The notes below the pieces were generated by a model that was not told where the DNA came from, did no database searches, and saw nothing but the letters and a program-made list of their open reading frames with translations. The position numbers and the translations under genes are program-made. This document shows, one piece after another, positions 1 through 10,791 of a stretch of 64,000 nucleotides of DNA (the stretch's first letter is position 1; every line of letters begins with the position of its first letter). The stretch is taken from positions 226,406,099 through 226,470,098 of the forward strand of contig OZ018317.1 of assembly GCA_963969495.1 (NCBI GenBank), given 5' to 3'. This DNA comes from Ceratothoa steindachneri. Taxonomy: Eukaryota > Arthropoda > Malacostraca > Isopoda > Cymothoidae.

Positions 1-307
1 GAGGGGGGAGGGGGACAATGATCCCTCAGCCCTGAGCTCCATTTTGGGATGGTGGGTTTTTAAATAACCTACTTTATCCCCACCCACATCTTACTTGCCT
101 CCTCTTCCTTTCTACTTTCAAACAATATCCATTTTATGCAGTGTCCAAGGTGGAGCCACCATGCTGAGCGACTGCCAGGGCACCAGGCAGGAGGGATGGT
201 CCGAAATGGCGATGCCTGGCTCTGCCAGCCCCATACACACCCCTTTCAGGGCGGGCTACTGCAAGGGGTGATGAGCGATTGCTTCCCGTAAAAAAAATAG
301 GATCACC
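1..307 (+). other. LINE copy 1 leader (5' UTR)
   Basis: This stretch matches the leaders at about 20570-20880, 37380-37670 and 39600-39910. They share a run reading ggagccrccatgctga, the words 'ggcaccaggcgg' and 'gcctggctctg', and end in a 'caccATGcccaatgat' start context. In non-LTR elements such a leader normally carries the internal RNA polymerase II promoter; that role is inferred, as no core promoter motif was verified. The first part of the leader lies upstream of the window. Confidence 0.7.
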
Positions 308-1457
308 ATGCCCAATGATGATACCTCCCCAAATCTCCCCTCAATTTTCCCTTGTGCATCGTCGGAGCCACATTTGGGCAGCTCCACAGAAAAAATGAAA
401 AATGGAAGTCCCACCCCCTGTGTTCTCACAGAGGACCCTCAAAATCTCTCTACAGGTGTAGGGGACTTCCCTTCACCCCCTTGTCTGGAGGTGCTTTCAG
501 GCACCTCCCTCTTTCCAGTGGCAGTCCCTCCCCTTTGCTTTCCAAGGAGACTGCCAATAAAGCCAGCAGGCAGCCCATACATAGCCGACCGCTCCCCATT
601 GAAGTGGCTCGGTAGGGCAAACCCACTTAGGGGGAGAGGGAAGCCAGGCCACATCAGTCACTTCCCTCAAAAGACCTGATAGCGAGAATATTGAACCTTG
701 CTGGGGTCAAGGCCTGTGCCTTCCCAGACTCAACTTGTGACAGCGCTGCCAATGGGACCTGTGATGTCCTTGGGGGCGGGGGAAGGCCAACTGGAGGCAC
801 CCCATGAGATAGATATGGTCCTTGAGGCAACCCACCCTCAGACGGTAGGGCCTTCCATGGGAGTGAATCCGGGCTCAGCACCAAGCAACCAACTCGAGTC
901 GGCCCCTATGCAAGGTCCTCCTCAAATGGTTAGGGTTTCCAAGGCAGTACAAGGAGTGGAGGGATGCAACTGGTGCCCCTGCGACTGCCAAGACCTTCTC
1001 CATCTTGCAGAAGGACCTTGCTGAGGCCGGTCCATCTGGCCTGGGGGTTCCTGACAGTGGAGGGAAGAAGCAGATTCATTCCCCGCCCGCATCTCCTAAA
1101 AAAAAAAAATACCAGGTTGGCTAAGGTCAACATGATCCATCAGAGGAGAGCTTTAGCTAATGTGAGTGGTAGTGAGCCAAAGGTGACATGTTTTCAGGAA
1201 GGGAGCCTTCTGGCGAATGCGGCGGATCCCTCTGAGGCTGCCAAAATAAGTGCTCTTCAGACACTTGATGGCACCCTGGTGAGTGTGACGCCGCACTCTA
1301 CCATGGACTTTGTGAAAGGAGTAGTTTATGTGAGGGAACTTGTTGATTACTCCATAGAGGACATCACCTTAGAGCTGGCCGACCATGGGGCAGTCAAGGT
1401 CAAACGTGTGATGAGAAAACAGGGAGGGGCCTCAAGACCCACCCTTACACTCCTCTT
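308..1457 (+). pseudogene. LINE copy 1 ORF1 (gag-like), N-terminal and central part, broken
   Basis: The ATG at 308 sits in the conserved 'caccATGcccaat' context. The first frame runs 123 codons, then frameshifts. The central gag region is readable at about 1110-1457 (motifs 'MIHQRRALA', 'FQEGSLLANA', 'SVTPHSTMDFVKGVVYVREL', 'DYSIEDITLELADHGAVKV'). The same region occurs in the copies at 21900-22290, 38880-39240 and 40920-41210. In I-type LINEs this ORF encodes an RNA-binding nucleocapsid-like protein. The reading stops at the nested L2 insertion; the zinc-knuckle part resumes at about 3457. Confidence 0.7.
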
Positions 1458-1510
1458 GGGCAAGACCGATCCCTCTCTCTCTGGCGTTCCGACTTGCGAC
1501 AGCTTTCTAC

Positions 1511-3249
1511 TTGGCGAAATTACAATCTGCTCATGAAGCCTACTCATGTAACCTGCGTACTGATAATAGGAATGATCCCCGTACCGTCTTCCGCCTGCTC
1601 TCCCGTCTTACTTCCCCAGCCCAGGTCTCCCCACCCATTAGCCCTGCTATGTTCTTGAATTTTTTCGCAGATAAGGTCACTAACCTCCGTGCCTCCCTTC
1701 CTCAGCCTTCTGTCCCGGCTCCTGCCATTCTCCCTGACTTCCCGTCTCAGCCGCTTATCGGTTTCCCCACTGTTACCACGTTGGAACTTACAGCCCTGCT
1801 CTCGCGTTCTAAGAAATTGGGCTCCCCAAAGGACATTTTTCCGCCTAAACTGTTATGTAAAATTCTGGCTGCTATCCTCCCAACGCTTCTTCACCTGTTC
1901 AACACTTCACTTGCAACTGGTCTTGTTCCCTCTTCCTTCAAACGTGCCCACATCCGTCCGATTCTTAAAAAGCCTCAACTGAACCCCACTGACCCTTCCA
2001 ATTATCGCCTGATTTCACAACTTCCTTTCCTCTCTAAGGTTCTGGAGAGAGTGGTTGCTTCACGCATCAACAGTCACATGGTGGCCTGTAACATTAATGA
2101 AACCTATCAATCTGGTTTCAAGTCAGGTCTAACCAATTTCTCCAGGGCTTTAAGGTCACTCCACAGAAACCGCCCTTCTCAATGTGTCTGATTGCTTACG
2201 AAGAGCTGCGGACAGAGGTTGTGCCTCCATCCTCGTTCTACTCAACCTCTCCTCTGCCTTCGATACTATTGACCATACCGTCCTACTTGATCATCTCCAC
2301 TCTTTCCTCGGCATATCAGGCACTGTGCTTGACTGGTTCCGCTCTTACCTCTCATCTCGTACCCAATCCATTGTGATTGACTACTTTTCATCCAATTCTA
2401 CCCCCATTCGCTTTGGAGTGCCACAAGGCTCTGTCCTTGGTCCTCTACTATTTCATATCTACCTTCTCCCTCTTAGTTCCCTTCTCCGTAATCTCGGTCT
2501 ATCCTTCCACCTCTACGCTGATGACACTCAAATTTTCGTTTCCTCATCCCCCACCTCTCTTGCCTACTCTATCACTGACCTCCTGGCTACCTACTCCTCC
2601 ATTTCTCACTGGCTCTCTACCAACTTCCTCAGGCTTAATCACTCCAAAACTGAGGTCCTCCTCATCGGCACCCCTGCTCTTGTCAAAAAATCTAAATCTC
2701 TTTCCCTCGCTTACTCTGGGCGGTAATACTATCATTTTCTCTGACTGCGTTAGGAATCTGGGTGTTGTTTTTGATGAGCATCTCTCCTTTAAGCCTCATA
2801 TCCGCAATGTCAGCAAATCCTCTCTATGTTTCCTCCGTAACTTCTCTCGCATTCGCTCTCACTTTGATCACAAAGTCTTGAGACTGCTGTTCATGCCTTC
2901 ATCACCTCACGCCTTGACTACTGTAACTCTGCTTGTTAATCTGCCAGCCTCCTCTCTCCGCCCCCTTCAACTTGTACAGAGCTATGCCGCTCAGCTTCTC
3001 CTCCATCGCCCTTGCTTCTCTCCCTCAAAACCCTTGCTGCATGAACTACATTGGCTCCCTGTCAGATCCCGTACTCACTTTAAGATACTTCTCTTCACAT
3101 TTAAGGCCCTAAACAACAAGGCCCCGTTTTACCTCTTCTGCCCTCTTGCCACGCCATGTCCCTCGGTCATCACATGCACCTCTTTTGAATATTCCTCGTT
3201 CATCCCTCTGCTCAATGGGGGACTGCTCCTTCTCAATCTGTGCCGCTAA
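1511..3249 (+). pseudogene. L2 reverse transcriptase, frameshifted
   Basis: The protein reads in three frames: the linker and fingers at 1511-2160, palm at 2184-2726, and thumb/C-terminus at about 2715-3300. Motif A reads LLNLSSAFDTIDH, where the family normally has LDLS-AFD, so the first catalytic Asp appears changed to Asn. Motif B (GVPQGSVLGPLLF) and motif C (YADDTQ) are intact. The C-terminal HELHWLPV and FKALNNKAP blocks match L2 elements. It would copy element RNA into DNA at the nick; this copy cannot, because of the frameshifts and the motif A change. Confidence 0.8.
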
Positions 3250-3407
3250 GTTGTGGAATGCTCTTGCTGCTGAAATCAGGTCTTCTCCCTCTCCTACCAC
3301 ATTTAAGCGTCTTCTGCCTGAAAACGCATCTTTTCAGAATTGCCTTCCCCCCCTCTTGAATTTCCATTTTATTTCCATTCTCATCTCAGCACAACGTGCG
3401 CTCTGGG

Positions 3408-3455
3408 AAGGCCTCAGGCCTTGAAGAGCGCATTACAAAAGACTATTATTATTAT
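3408..3455 (+). other. L2 3' terminal hairpin and ATT tail
   Basis: A perfect 7-bp stem with a one-base loop (AAGGCCT-C-AGGCCTT, 3408-3422) precedes 'gaagagcgcattac' and an ATT repeat. L2/CR1 elements end in a short hairpin and a microsatellite tail that the reverse transcriptase recognises; the role here is inferred from that family knowledge. Confidence 0.65.
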
Positions 3456-3456
3456 A

Positions 3457-4200
3457 ACTGTGCCATCTCCCTGAGAAGCTGCGTGCCAGTTGGTACCGTT
3501 CCCGCTTAAGGCATTCGTTCCACTGCCGCGGAGGTGCTATTACTGTCACCGCTTTGGCCATACAAAAGCTCATGTAGACAAACAATAAGTCCAAATAGTT
3601 TTTGGCCAAATGTGTCAATTGCGGAGAGCTGCACCCCACTTCGAAGCAATGTGGTGCATATCTCCTTGAGAAAGAAATCCTGGCTGTTCAGGCCCAGGAT
3701 AGACTCTCATTCCGGGAGGATAAGGACTTGGTCCTGGCGTGCCCAGCTCGGCCTGGGACATCTTACTCCTTAATGGCTAGAAAGACACCCTCTGCTCCTG
3801 GCCCATCCAGACCAATGAGCTCGGTTGTTTCTGCGCCCATTCGGAGCCCTTCTGCGTGTTCTACTCAACCCGGGCGCTTTCCCAGTAAAGCTGGCGGCAC
3901 AAAGGGTTCACACCCAACCCCGAGTTGTTAGACTCACAGGAAGCAACACCCTTGAAGCTGGTCTCCCTGCCATCTTGCAGGGTTCGTAAAGCTGTCCCCC
4001 GAAAGGAGGACAGCCTTAAAGGAGCTTCGGCTCCTTCACCCACACCTGAGTGGCGCGGAGACGGTGGATCCTCGAAAAGAGGGCCCCCCGCCTCCAAAGC
4101 CGCAACGCCCGCCTAAGGTTTTGAGGTGAAGGGAGGAAAAGACTTGCATGACGAGCCCAACTTCCCCCAATAAGTCCTCGAAGGCCACAGCGCCTTCAGC
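3457..4200 (+). pseudogene. LINE copy 1 ORF1, zinc-knuckle and C-terminal part
   Basis: This continues the gag interrupted by the L2. The first knuckle (C-x2-C-x4-H type, CYYCH in other copies) lies near 3535-3570. The middle knuckle, present at 22410-22470 and 41420-41480, is deleted here, so the sequence passes straight to the last Cys-rich block (CVNCGELH...C, about 3610-3650). After that comes 'YLLEKEILAVQAQDRLSFRE' and a Ser/Pro-rich tail. Three knuckles are the apparent family norm, judged from the copies at 22340 and 41350. Confidence 0.7.
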
Positions 4201-4203
4201 AAA

Positions 4204-5355
4204 TTGTCCGGCCAACAGTGCCTGGGGTTCTGCCTCCTGGAAGTGTTCGGCTATTCCTGTGAGGGTCTTCTGTTCGAAGAGGTCCCCCGCATCTCCTCCG
4301 AGCTAGGCCTGGAGGGCATATTCCTTCAATGGAATTGCCGTAGACTCCCGGCCAACTGGGTGGAGCTACGGATGCTCATCTCGTCCCGTTACCCCTTAGC
4401 TATTTTTCTGCAGACCATGCTAGGCACGTCCTCCCTGCCTGCCCTCCTGGGGTATAAGGGTTTTTCGACCCCGCCATCACGAGATGTGGGCTGAACTGGG
4501 GAATGCGCGGTTTACACCCGACATGATGTCTCCATTCTTCTTTTCACCTTAGGTAGCTCCTTTCAGGCAGTGGCTGTGCAGCTTCACCTGGATAGGAGGT
4601 ATACTGTTATTTCTGCATATATTCCACTGTCAACTCACTTCGACGCGGTGGACTTCCGCCGCGTCGTGGCACGGTTTCCGAAGCCCTTTCTCTTGCTTGG
4701 AGATCTGAACGGCAGACATCCTCTCTGGGGAGATTACTCAATAAATCCCAAGGGACAAGTCCTTGCCGATCTGATCGAAGAGCTTGCGATAGGTGTCCTA
4801 AATGGGGATGAGTTTACGCACAACTGCCCGAGAACTGCTTCATTTTCTTGCCTTGATCTATCTTTGTGCTCTTCGGATGCACAGCCTGATTTTCATTGGG
4901 GGGTGGTTGATGACCTCCATAGTAGTGATCACTTTCCCATTCAAATATCATTTTCAGGGCAACTGCCGCCTGAGAGCCCACCTCGGTGGTGCTTGGCGCG
5001 GGCGCGGTCGCCTGCATTTCAGGAAATGACTGAATTCTCTATCTCATTTGAGGAGTTTAGGTCGGTAGATGAGGCCGTAGAGTTCTTCTCCGGCAACCTC
5101 ATCGCCGCGGGCCTGACTACTATTCCAAGAACGTCTGGCTGTTTTGCACGCCGACCACTCCCGTGGTGGTCGGTCGAGTGTGAGACCGCCCTCAAACAGA
5201 AGCGATATGCCTACATGCGCTATAAGCGCCGCCCGAACGATTTAACTGTCGGTGAACTTCGTCTTGCTAGGGCTAGGTTCCGGTATATTTCGAAGCACGC
5301 CCGATGCTCTTCTTGCGGGCATACATGTCTTCACTTAACGGGAAGACCCCACTAG
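4204..5355 (+). pseudogene. LINE copy 1 ORF2, AP endonuclease domain, broken
   Basis: The domain starts with the QWNCR block at about 4321 (family FLQWNCRGL). It then shows the LLLGDLNGRHPLWGDYS block (about 4697-4745, Asp and Asn of the active site), a SFSCLDLSLCS block, and SSDHFPI (about 4922-4942; the SDH catalytic His triad). It would nick target DNA for target-primed reverse transcription. A stop at about 4491 and a frame change before 4570 break it. The reading continues into an Arg-rich linker ending in a stop at 5355. Confidence 0.8.
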
Positions 5356-5358
5356 CGG

Positions 5359-6445
5359 GTGTGGAGGCGAGTCAAAAGGATTCGGCTCAAGTTCTCTCAG
5401 GGCCCCTCTCCCGTTCTCCAGGACAATGGAACCTCAATCTCTGACCTCGCGTCCGTGGCGGAATCCTTCGCGACGTCTTTCTCCGCATTCTCTAGCCGTG
5501 ATGCTGCTCTGCCAGCATTCAATGCACGTCGTGATGTCGCGGAAGGCCGCCGACTGGACTTTACCTCCAGAGGCGGAGAACCCTTCAAGGACAGGTTTAC
5601 TGCGAGTGAGTTCCATTCTGCTCTTGCTTCGTGCGCGGACACCGCCCATGGTCCAGACGATGTCCCGTACGCCATGCTTCGACACCTGTGTGAGCGAGGC
5701 ATGGCCTTTCTCTTATATTTGTTAAACAGGATCTGGGTGGAGGGTCTCCTCCCAGATTCCTGGCGAATCGCTACTGTGCTCGCCTTTCGCAAACCCGGGA
5801 CAGATCGCTACTCCGGCCGGTTTCCGCCCAATCCCTCTAACTTTTTGCGTGTGCAAGTTGATGGAGAAATTGGTAAATGTTAGATTAGCCTTTTTTCGTG
5901 ACAGCGGAGGCCATCTCTCTTCTGCACAGTGCGGCTTCCGCAAGTTCCACTCCACGTCGGATGCTCTGCTCCGACTGGAAAATGCCGTCTGCGAGGCTTT
6001 CCTTCGTAGACAGCACTACGCCACGGTCTTTTTCGATCTGGAGAAGGCCTATGATACCGCATGACGATACGGTATCATGGAGACTCTCCACACGATGGGG
6101 GCGAGGGGACGCCTTCCAATTTTTATATCTGAATTTTTGCGAGATCGTCGATTCGGCGTACGGGTGGGGGAGCCCTCTTCGGCCCAATGGTGCAGGAAGA
6201 GGGTGTCCCGCAGGGAAGTGTCCTCAGTCTCACATTCTTTGTCCTGAGCATCAACGGCATCACCTCGGTGCTGCCTGAGGATGTTCTCGCTACGCTCTAC
6301 GTTGACGACCTTTCGATCTCTTTTTTGCGCGGCACAGATGCCAACTCTGGAGCGTCGACTCCAACAGGCATTAAACTGCGTCTCTCGCTATGCCGAAGCG
6401 CACAGGTTTCCGTTTTCCTTGGCTAAGACTAAGTTGGTGCATTTC
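5359..6445 (+). pseudogene. LINE copy 1 ORF2, reverse transcriptase domain, broken
   Basis: Pieces read in different frames. 5359-5840 holds the N-terminal RT (DDVPYAMLRHL, LLPDSWRIATVLAFRKPG). 5849-6064 holds CKLMEKLVNVRLAFF, QCGFRKFHSTSDALL and motif A (VFFDLEKAYDTA). 6187-6330 holds motif B (EGVPQGSVLS) and motif C (LYVDDLSISF). All three catalytic Asp positions are visible, but stops at 5883 and 6064 and a frame change at about 6190 kill it. Sequence resumes into the thumb at about 6400, where the tandem duplication starts. Confidence 0.8.
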
Positions 6446-6450
6446 TGCCG

Positions 6451-7824
6451 CCATCCACGGCTCCATCCTGACCCAGACTTGTTTTTAATGGGGTACGCCT
6501 GGAAGTGGTTGAATCGTACCGTTTCCTTGGTCTTGTATTTGACTGACGCCTCACCTAGGATGCTGATATTCGCACCCTTAGGGTCTCTTGTCCCCGCGCC
6601 ATGGATAATCTCCTCTCCGTGACGTTCAGCCCTTGGGCCGCTGATAGGGCTATTGCCTTACTTTTTTATCGATCCTTTGCTCGTTCTAAGCTCGACTATC
6701 ACACTATATCCACCTCACCGGCCTTCGCCTTGCGATCGGTGCCTTCTGCACCTTCCCCTTTGAGAGCCTACTAGTCGATATTGAGGAGATGCCACTCGCT
6801 CTACGCCGTGTACAGGGCATCATTCGCCTTTACGCGCAAGCCCGACACCTCCCTCAGTCGCGAACAGCTCTCACTGCATTCGCAGCTGATTTCCACGGTG
6901 CCTATGCCGCCGACAGACGCCAGTCATACCTTAAGCCCTTTGGGTTTAGGGCCAGGAAACTTCTTCAAGAGCTAGGTATACCTCTCGGGCCGGTGGCGCC
7001 CCTGGTTCTGCCCAGGACGCCACCCTGGACGGTACCACATTTGTCTATTTGTCGCAACGCCTCTGCTCCTAAAGCTTGTACAGCGCCAGGAGTATTGCGT
7101 TCGACCTTTTTGGAGCACACCTTGTGTCAGGATGGAGCCATCCACGGCTCCATCCTGACCCAGACTTGTTTTTAATGGGGTACGCCTGGAAGTGGTTGAA
7201 TCGTACCGTTTCCTTGGTCTTGTATTTGACTGACGCCTCACCTAGGATGCTGATATTCGCACCCTTAGGGTCTCTTGTCCCCGCGCCATGGATAATCTCC
7301 TCTCCGTGACGTTCAGCCCTTGGGCCGCTGATAGGGCTATTGCCTTACTTTTTTATCGATCCTTTGCTCGTTCTAAGCTCGACTATCACACTATATCCAC
7401 CTCACCGGCCTTCGCCTTGCGACCGGTGCCTTCTGCACCTTCCCCTTTGAGAGCCTACTAGTCGATATTGAGGAGATGCCACTCGCTCTACGCCGTGTAC
7501 AGGGCATCATTCGCCTTTACGCGCGAGCCCGACACCTCCCTCAGTCGCGAACAGCTCTCACTGCATTCGCAGCTAATTTCCACGGTGCCTATGCCGCCGA
7601 GAGACGCCAGTCATACCTTAAGCCCTTTGGGTTTAGGGCCAGGAAACGTCTTCAAGAGCTAGGTATACCTCTCGGGCCGGTGGCGCCCCTGGTTCTGCCC
7701 AGGACGCCACCCTGGACGGTACCACATTTGTCTATTTGTCGCAACGCCTCTGCTCCTAAAGCTTGTACAGCGCCAGGAGTATTGCGTTCGACCTTTTTGG
7801 AGCACACCTTGTGTCACGCTGGAA
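6451..7824 (+). repeat. 687-bp direct tandem duplication inside LINE copy 1
   Basis: The block starting 'ccatccacggctcc' at 6451 restarts at 7138, and the two run in parallel with an offset of exactly 687 bases. I noticed only about six differences by eye (for example t/c near 6735/7422 and a/g near 6837/7524). The unit covers the RT thumb and the region before RNase H. The first unit is cut just before the RNase H, while the second runs on into it. The junction carries a short inverted repeat (see findings). Confidence 0.9.
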
Positions 7825-8647
7825 CCGTGCCAGTGTATACAGATGGCTCCAAGTCCCAAGAGGGGGTCGGCTTCCACGCCGTATCCCCTCTGTTTGAAGT
7901 CAGCGGGGCTCTGCCAGGCGCTTCGTCTGTCTTCACGGCTGAGCTGGTGGCAATACACCACTCGGCACGGGTGATTACGCGACGTGCCCGGTTCGGAGAC
8001 CGAGTTGTGTTCTATAGCTACTCACAAAGCGCCCTGAGTGCTCTCGGGGCAATGGAATCTCCGCGTCCCCTGGTTCGCGATATCCGTGACGCTACGGTTT
8101 TGGCGAGCCGGGTGGATGTCGATATTATCTTCTGCTGGGTTCCTGGACATGCAGGAATTGGGAGAATGACCGCTCCAAAGAGTCCGCGAGGACTCTTCGA
8201 CCAGACCAGCCTTTCGCTCTTCCTCACACCGACTACATTGCAGGAATACGGGCAGCTCTTCGGGCTGCTTGGCAAGGAAGATGGGGAGACGGTCGAAGGG
8301 AACGTAAAGTTGCGTGCCATTGCGCCGCAACTGTTCCCATGTACCTACCCCACAATCCCGCGAAGGCTTCAGATTGCTTTCTGTCGTTTCTGTATTGGAC
8401 ACACTCGCGGGCGCACCGCCATTTGATGGAGCGTTCGCCTGCGCCCTACTGTGAAGACTGCGCCGTCCTCCAGACAGCTTGGCACATTCTTGTTAAATGT
8501 CCCAGTCTGGCCGATCTCCGCGCACGTTACCTGTCTCGGTACCGGATGGGCGGGGTCGCTACCGCTTGTCCCTTGTACTCGGGAGGGATTAGTGCTCACC
8601 GACCTGTGGACTTTGACTTTTTGGGGGAGGCTCTCCCCTTTATTTAA
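7476..8647 (+). pseudogene. LINE copy 1 ORF2 C-terminus: thumb, RNase H, Cys/His finger
   Basis: A 316-codon frame from 7476 covers the thumb and RNase H: VYTDGSKSQEGVG (about 7836), TAELVAIHHS, a degenerate YSYSQSALSAL where the third catalytic Asp is changed to Tyr (SDSQ in other copies), and FCWVPGHAGIG. The region after GHAGI, where the fourth Asp should be, is rearranged (GRMTAPKS). A frame change near 8340 leads to the C-terminal finger YCEDCAVLQTAWHILVKCP at about 8445-8505 and a stop at 8647. RNase H normally removes the RNA template after first-strand synthesis. Confidence 0.75.
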
Positions 8648-8869
8648 ATGGTTGTTTTTTTTAGTAGGTCACATGTTCCTGCGCCGGGGAGAGGCAGACC
8701 TTCCCCCGACGCCGGAGATTGCTTCCTGCTTATTACCTTTCTTCTTTGTCTTATTTTTATTGATGGTTTTTTAGTATCCTCTTTTAAAGATGCCTAATTT
8801 TAGGCAATGTTGAATACGGCGACTAATGCCCAAGTAGGCAGTCGCCAGATGAGCTCTTTAAAAAAAAAA
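8648..8869 (+). other. LINE copy 1 3' UTR with terminal hairpins and A tail
   Basis: The UTR contains a T-rich part, a first inverted repeat (GCCTAA..TTAGGC near 8791-8804), a second hairpin GGCGACT...AGTCGCC (about 8818-8846) with an inner GCC/GGC pair, and the A tail at 8860-8869. The same layout is present in the other copies (best at 31914-31968). Confidence 0.7.
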
Positions 8870-9192
8870 TGTCATTGTACATTTCCCTACTTAGCAGAAT
8901 GTCTTGTGAATATGAACCATTGCCTTTATTTTTAGATTTTTAGACATGTTCTCAATGTTGAATAAGGATATTTTTGTGATTGGCAATTTGCCTTCAATGC
9001 ACAATGTGCGGCAAGCTTAGGTCTGTTTCCACTCTTTATCTCAGCTGTATACCTCTGTTTCCTTTGTTTAGCCTCAAATTTTTAATAAGGCTTTTATTGT
9101 TTATCTGATGTTGGTATTTTCCCATATTATGTATGACCCTAATTGATGAGGATGAGGAGGGTATCCCAACTGATTCGATGGTGTCTTTGCAG
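8870..9192 (+). other. Intron of the ePHD gene upstream of the first visible exon
   Basis: AT-rich sequence without recognisable coding. It ends in the acceptor 'gtgtctttgcag' at 9181-9192. The frame of the following exon is also open back to 9109, so a slightly earlier start of the exon cannot be fully excluded, but no better acceptor lies in that interval. Confidence 0.6.
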
Positions 9193-9432
9193 GGTCGTTG
9201 TGCTTCATCGACCTCAAATGGTGGTCGCTTTCCTGTCCACTCACCCCAGCGCAGTCCGCAGCCCACTCATCCAGTCGAATATTCAATGGGGGGTGCTGGG
9301 GAAGGGGCAGTAAGCCCCCCAGGCACTGAGTGCTGGTTGCATGAGGAGTGTGTGTTGTGGGCATCGGGAGTGACAGCAGTCAACAGCAAATTATATGGGC
9401 TGGATGATGCCCTCATCGCTGCCCAGGATAGT
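9193..9432 (+). CDS. TCF20/RAI1-like gene, third-last exon (start of extended PHD finger)
   Basis: An 80-codon exon between a good acceptor (tctttgcag, ending 9192) and a GTGAGT donor at 9433; both ends are phase 0. The first part is Ser/Pro/Gly-rich and looks unstructured. The second half reads ECWLHEECVLWASGV, then KLYGLDDALIAAQDS. This W-H-E-x-C-x-x-W plus GLxxAL pattern is the start of an extended PHD (ePHD) zinc finger as found at the C-termini of TCF20 and RAI1, which bind chromatin in the nucleus. Joined to the exon at 19517, the finger continues in frame. KMT2-, PHF7- or JADE-type ePHDs are alternatives; the nearby C-terminal stop (28651) favours TCF20/RAI1. Confidence 0.78.
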
Positions 9433-10324
9433 GTGAGTTACCATTCTCTGGGCACCCTTCATATTAGTTATTTCCCTTCCTCAAAGGACACAATCCATCT
9501 GTTTTCCTTTTAAGTGTTCACTGGATGGTGTTTTGTTGTTTCCTTTTTACTTTTATAAGGATAACAATTATTCCATATCTATATATTAAATAATTTATGT
9601 TATAGTTTCCATTTTTAGACTTTTTTTTATTCCTTATTGTTTTTATTATTTGTCGCTGCTTGACATGTCAAATGCTAAAGTCAGTAGGAGATAGATAATA
9701 ATAATTGGAAAATAAAGAGTAGATGATATCTGCAGTGGAGTTGACCGAATTTGGGTCTCCATCTGCCGACTTACCAAAAATGATTTGGCTCAACTGCACT
9801 CTAATCAGAAGCATTGTTTCTTTTATGCTAGGCTGTAGCCTGTATGGTATATAGAGTTGTATGAGATTGTTAACCCTTGAGTAATTTAAATTACTTTCCC
9901 ACCACTCATTTCCTCCAACTTCATTAATTTATTAGCACCTTCTTTGAAAACTGGTGGAGATTCCCCTTTTCTTCTTGATACAAAATTGTTTGCATATCAA
10001 ATAGCCCTTGAAAGTCCCACACCCGTGTCTACCCAACAGACGAACACACCATAACTATTGAATAACTGCAAAGTATGCCATTTGCACTGGCAACAAATCC
10101 CCCCACAACAATACACTCCCCCCAAACCTCACCCACTGTTCTAGTTAATTTTTCACCCAAGCTCCACCACATCACCAATTAACACAACCTCATCATGAGT
10201 GGTGGCTTAAATGGTACTGCCATGTCCACTAAAGTCACTCACCCTGAGACAGAGAGCGTGTGAGATCCAGTCACAGACAAGGCCTATTGGCCTGTGCCCC
10301 CTAACATCCTGTGTCCTGTATTAT
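9433..10324 (+). other. Intron, no recognised element
   Basis: AT-rich intron sequence between the exon at 9193-9432 and LINE copy 2. It starts with the donor GTGAGT. I see no coding frame of note and no clear repeat; several poly-T and poly-C runs are present. Confidence 0.5.
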
Positions 10325-10791
10325 CAATTTACAGGAGGCTGTCGTACCTCTCCCTCTCTCTTCCCTGATGAATGCCGGTTCGCTGGCATTACCGGCATTA
10401 TTAGACCATAAAAAAGTAACCTCAAATGGGATCTGTGATCTCTTAGGGGGGAGGGGGCACAAGGAAGCCCCCCTCAGATGGACATGGCATGAGGTGACCC
10501 CGCCCCAAATGGTAGGATCTTCCATGAGGTTGAACTCAAGCTCGATGCCAAACACAACCCTAGTCCACCACAGTGCAAGCTTCTTCCCAGATGGCTCGGG
10601 TCCCCGAGGCCTCTCAGGGAGAGGAGGTATCTCCTCTCCCTTGGCTGGTGCCCCTGTGGCAGCCAAGACCTTGTCCATTTCAGAGAAGGGTCTTGTGAGG
10701 CCAGTCCATGTGGCCTAGGGGCTCCCTCCGGCGAATGAGAGAAGTGAGTTCATTCCCCGCCCTCTTCTAAAAGGAAAGGAACAGGAAGAAG

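Larger units (their letters stand above)
1458..3455 (+). mobile_element. L2-clade LINE, 5'-truncated, nested in LINE copy 1 ORF1
   Basis: The flanking gag sequence breaks after 'acccttacactcctctt' (1441-1457) and resumes at about 3457 ('actgtgcc...cggttggtaccg' type sequence), with only about 11 bases of gag missing by comparison with intact copies. The insert has no endonuclease, an L2/CR1-type reverse transcriptase with a YADDTQ active site, an L2-like C-terminal block (HELHWLPVRSR...FKALNNKAP), a terminal GC hairpin at 3408-3422 and an ATT repeat tail (3444-3455). That 3' architecture is typical of L2. It has the same orientation as its host element. Confidence 0.85.
1..8869 (+). mobile_element. 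Nimb-like I-superfamily LINE, copy 1 (decayed, near full length)
   Basis: The window opens inside the GC-rich leader of this element; the same leader is seen from about 20344 and 39391. The usual order follows: gag-like ORF1 from the ATG at 308, endonuclease (about 4321-5350), reverse transcriptase (5359-6445), RNase H (7830-8180), C-terminal Cys/His finger (8440-8520), and a 3' UTR ending in an A tail at 8860-8869. An L2 LINE is nested in ORF1 at 1458-3455 and a 687-bp segment is tandemly duplicated at 6451-7824. ORF2 carries several stops and frameshifts, so the copy is dead. RNase H plus APE endonuclease places it in the I superfamily. The clade label Nimb-like is a judgement from the protein features and needs a tree. 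Confidence 0.85.

Noticed and set aside
308..679. Open frame starting with a good ATG as a host gene
   Set aside because: It is the first part of the LINE gag ORF; the same start context recurs in the other LINE leaders, mostly followed by stops.
10397..10450. 'ggttcgctggcattaccggcatta' as a regulatory repeat
   Set aside because: It is part of the LINE second-subfamily gag/leader and recurs at 49572-49595.
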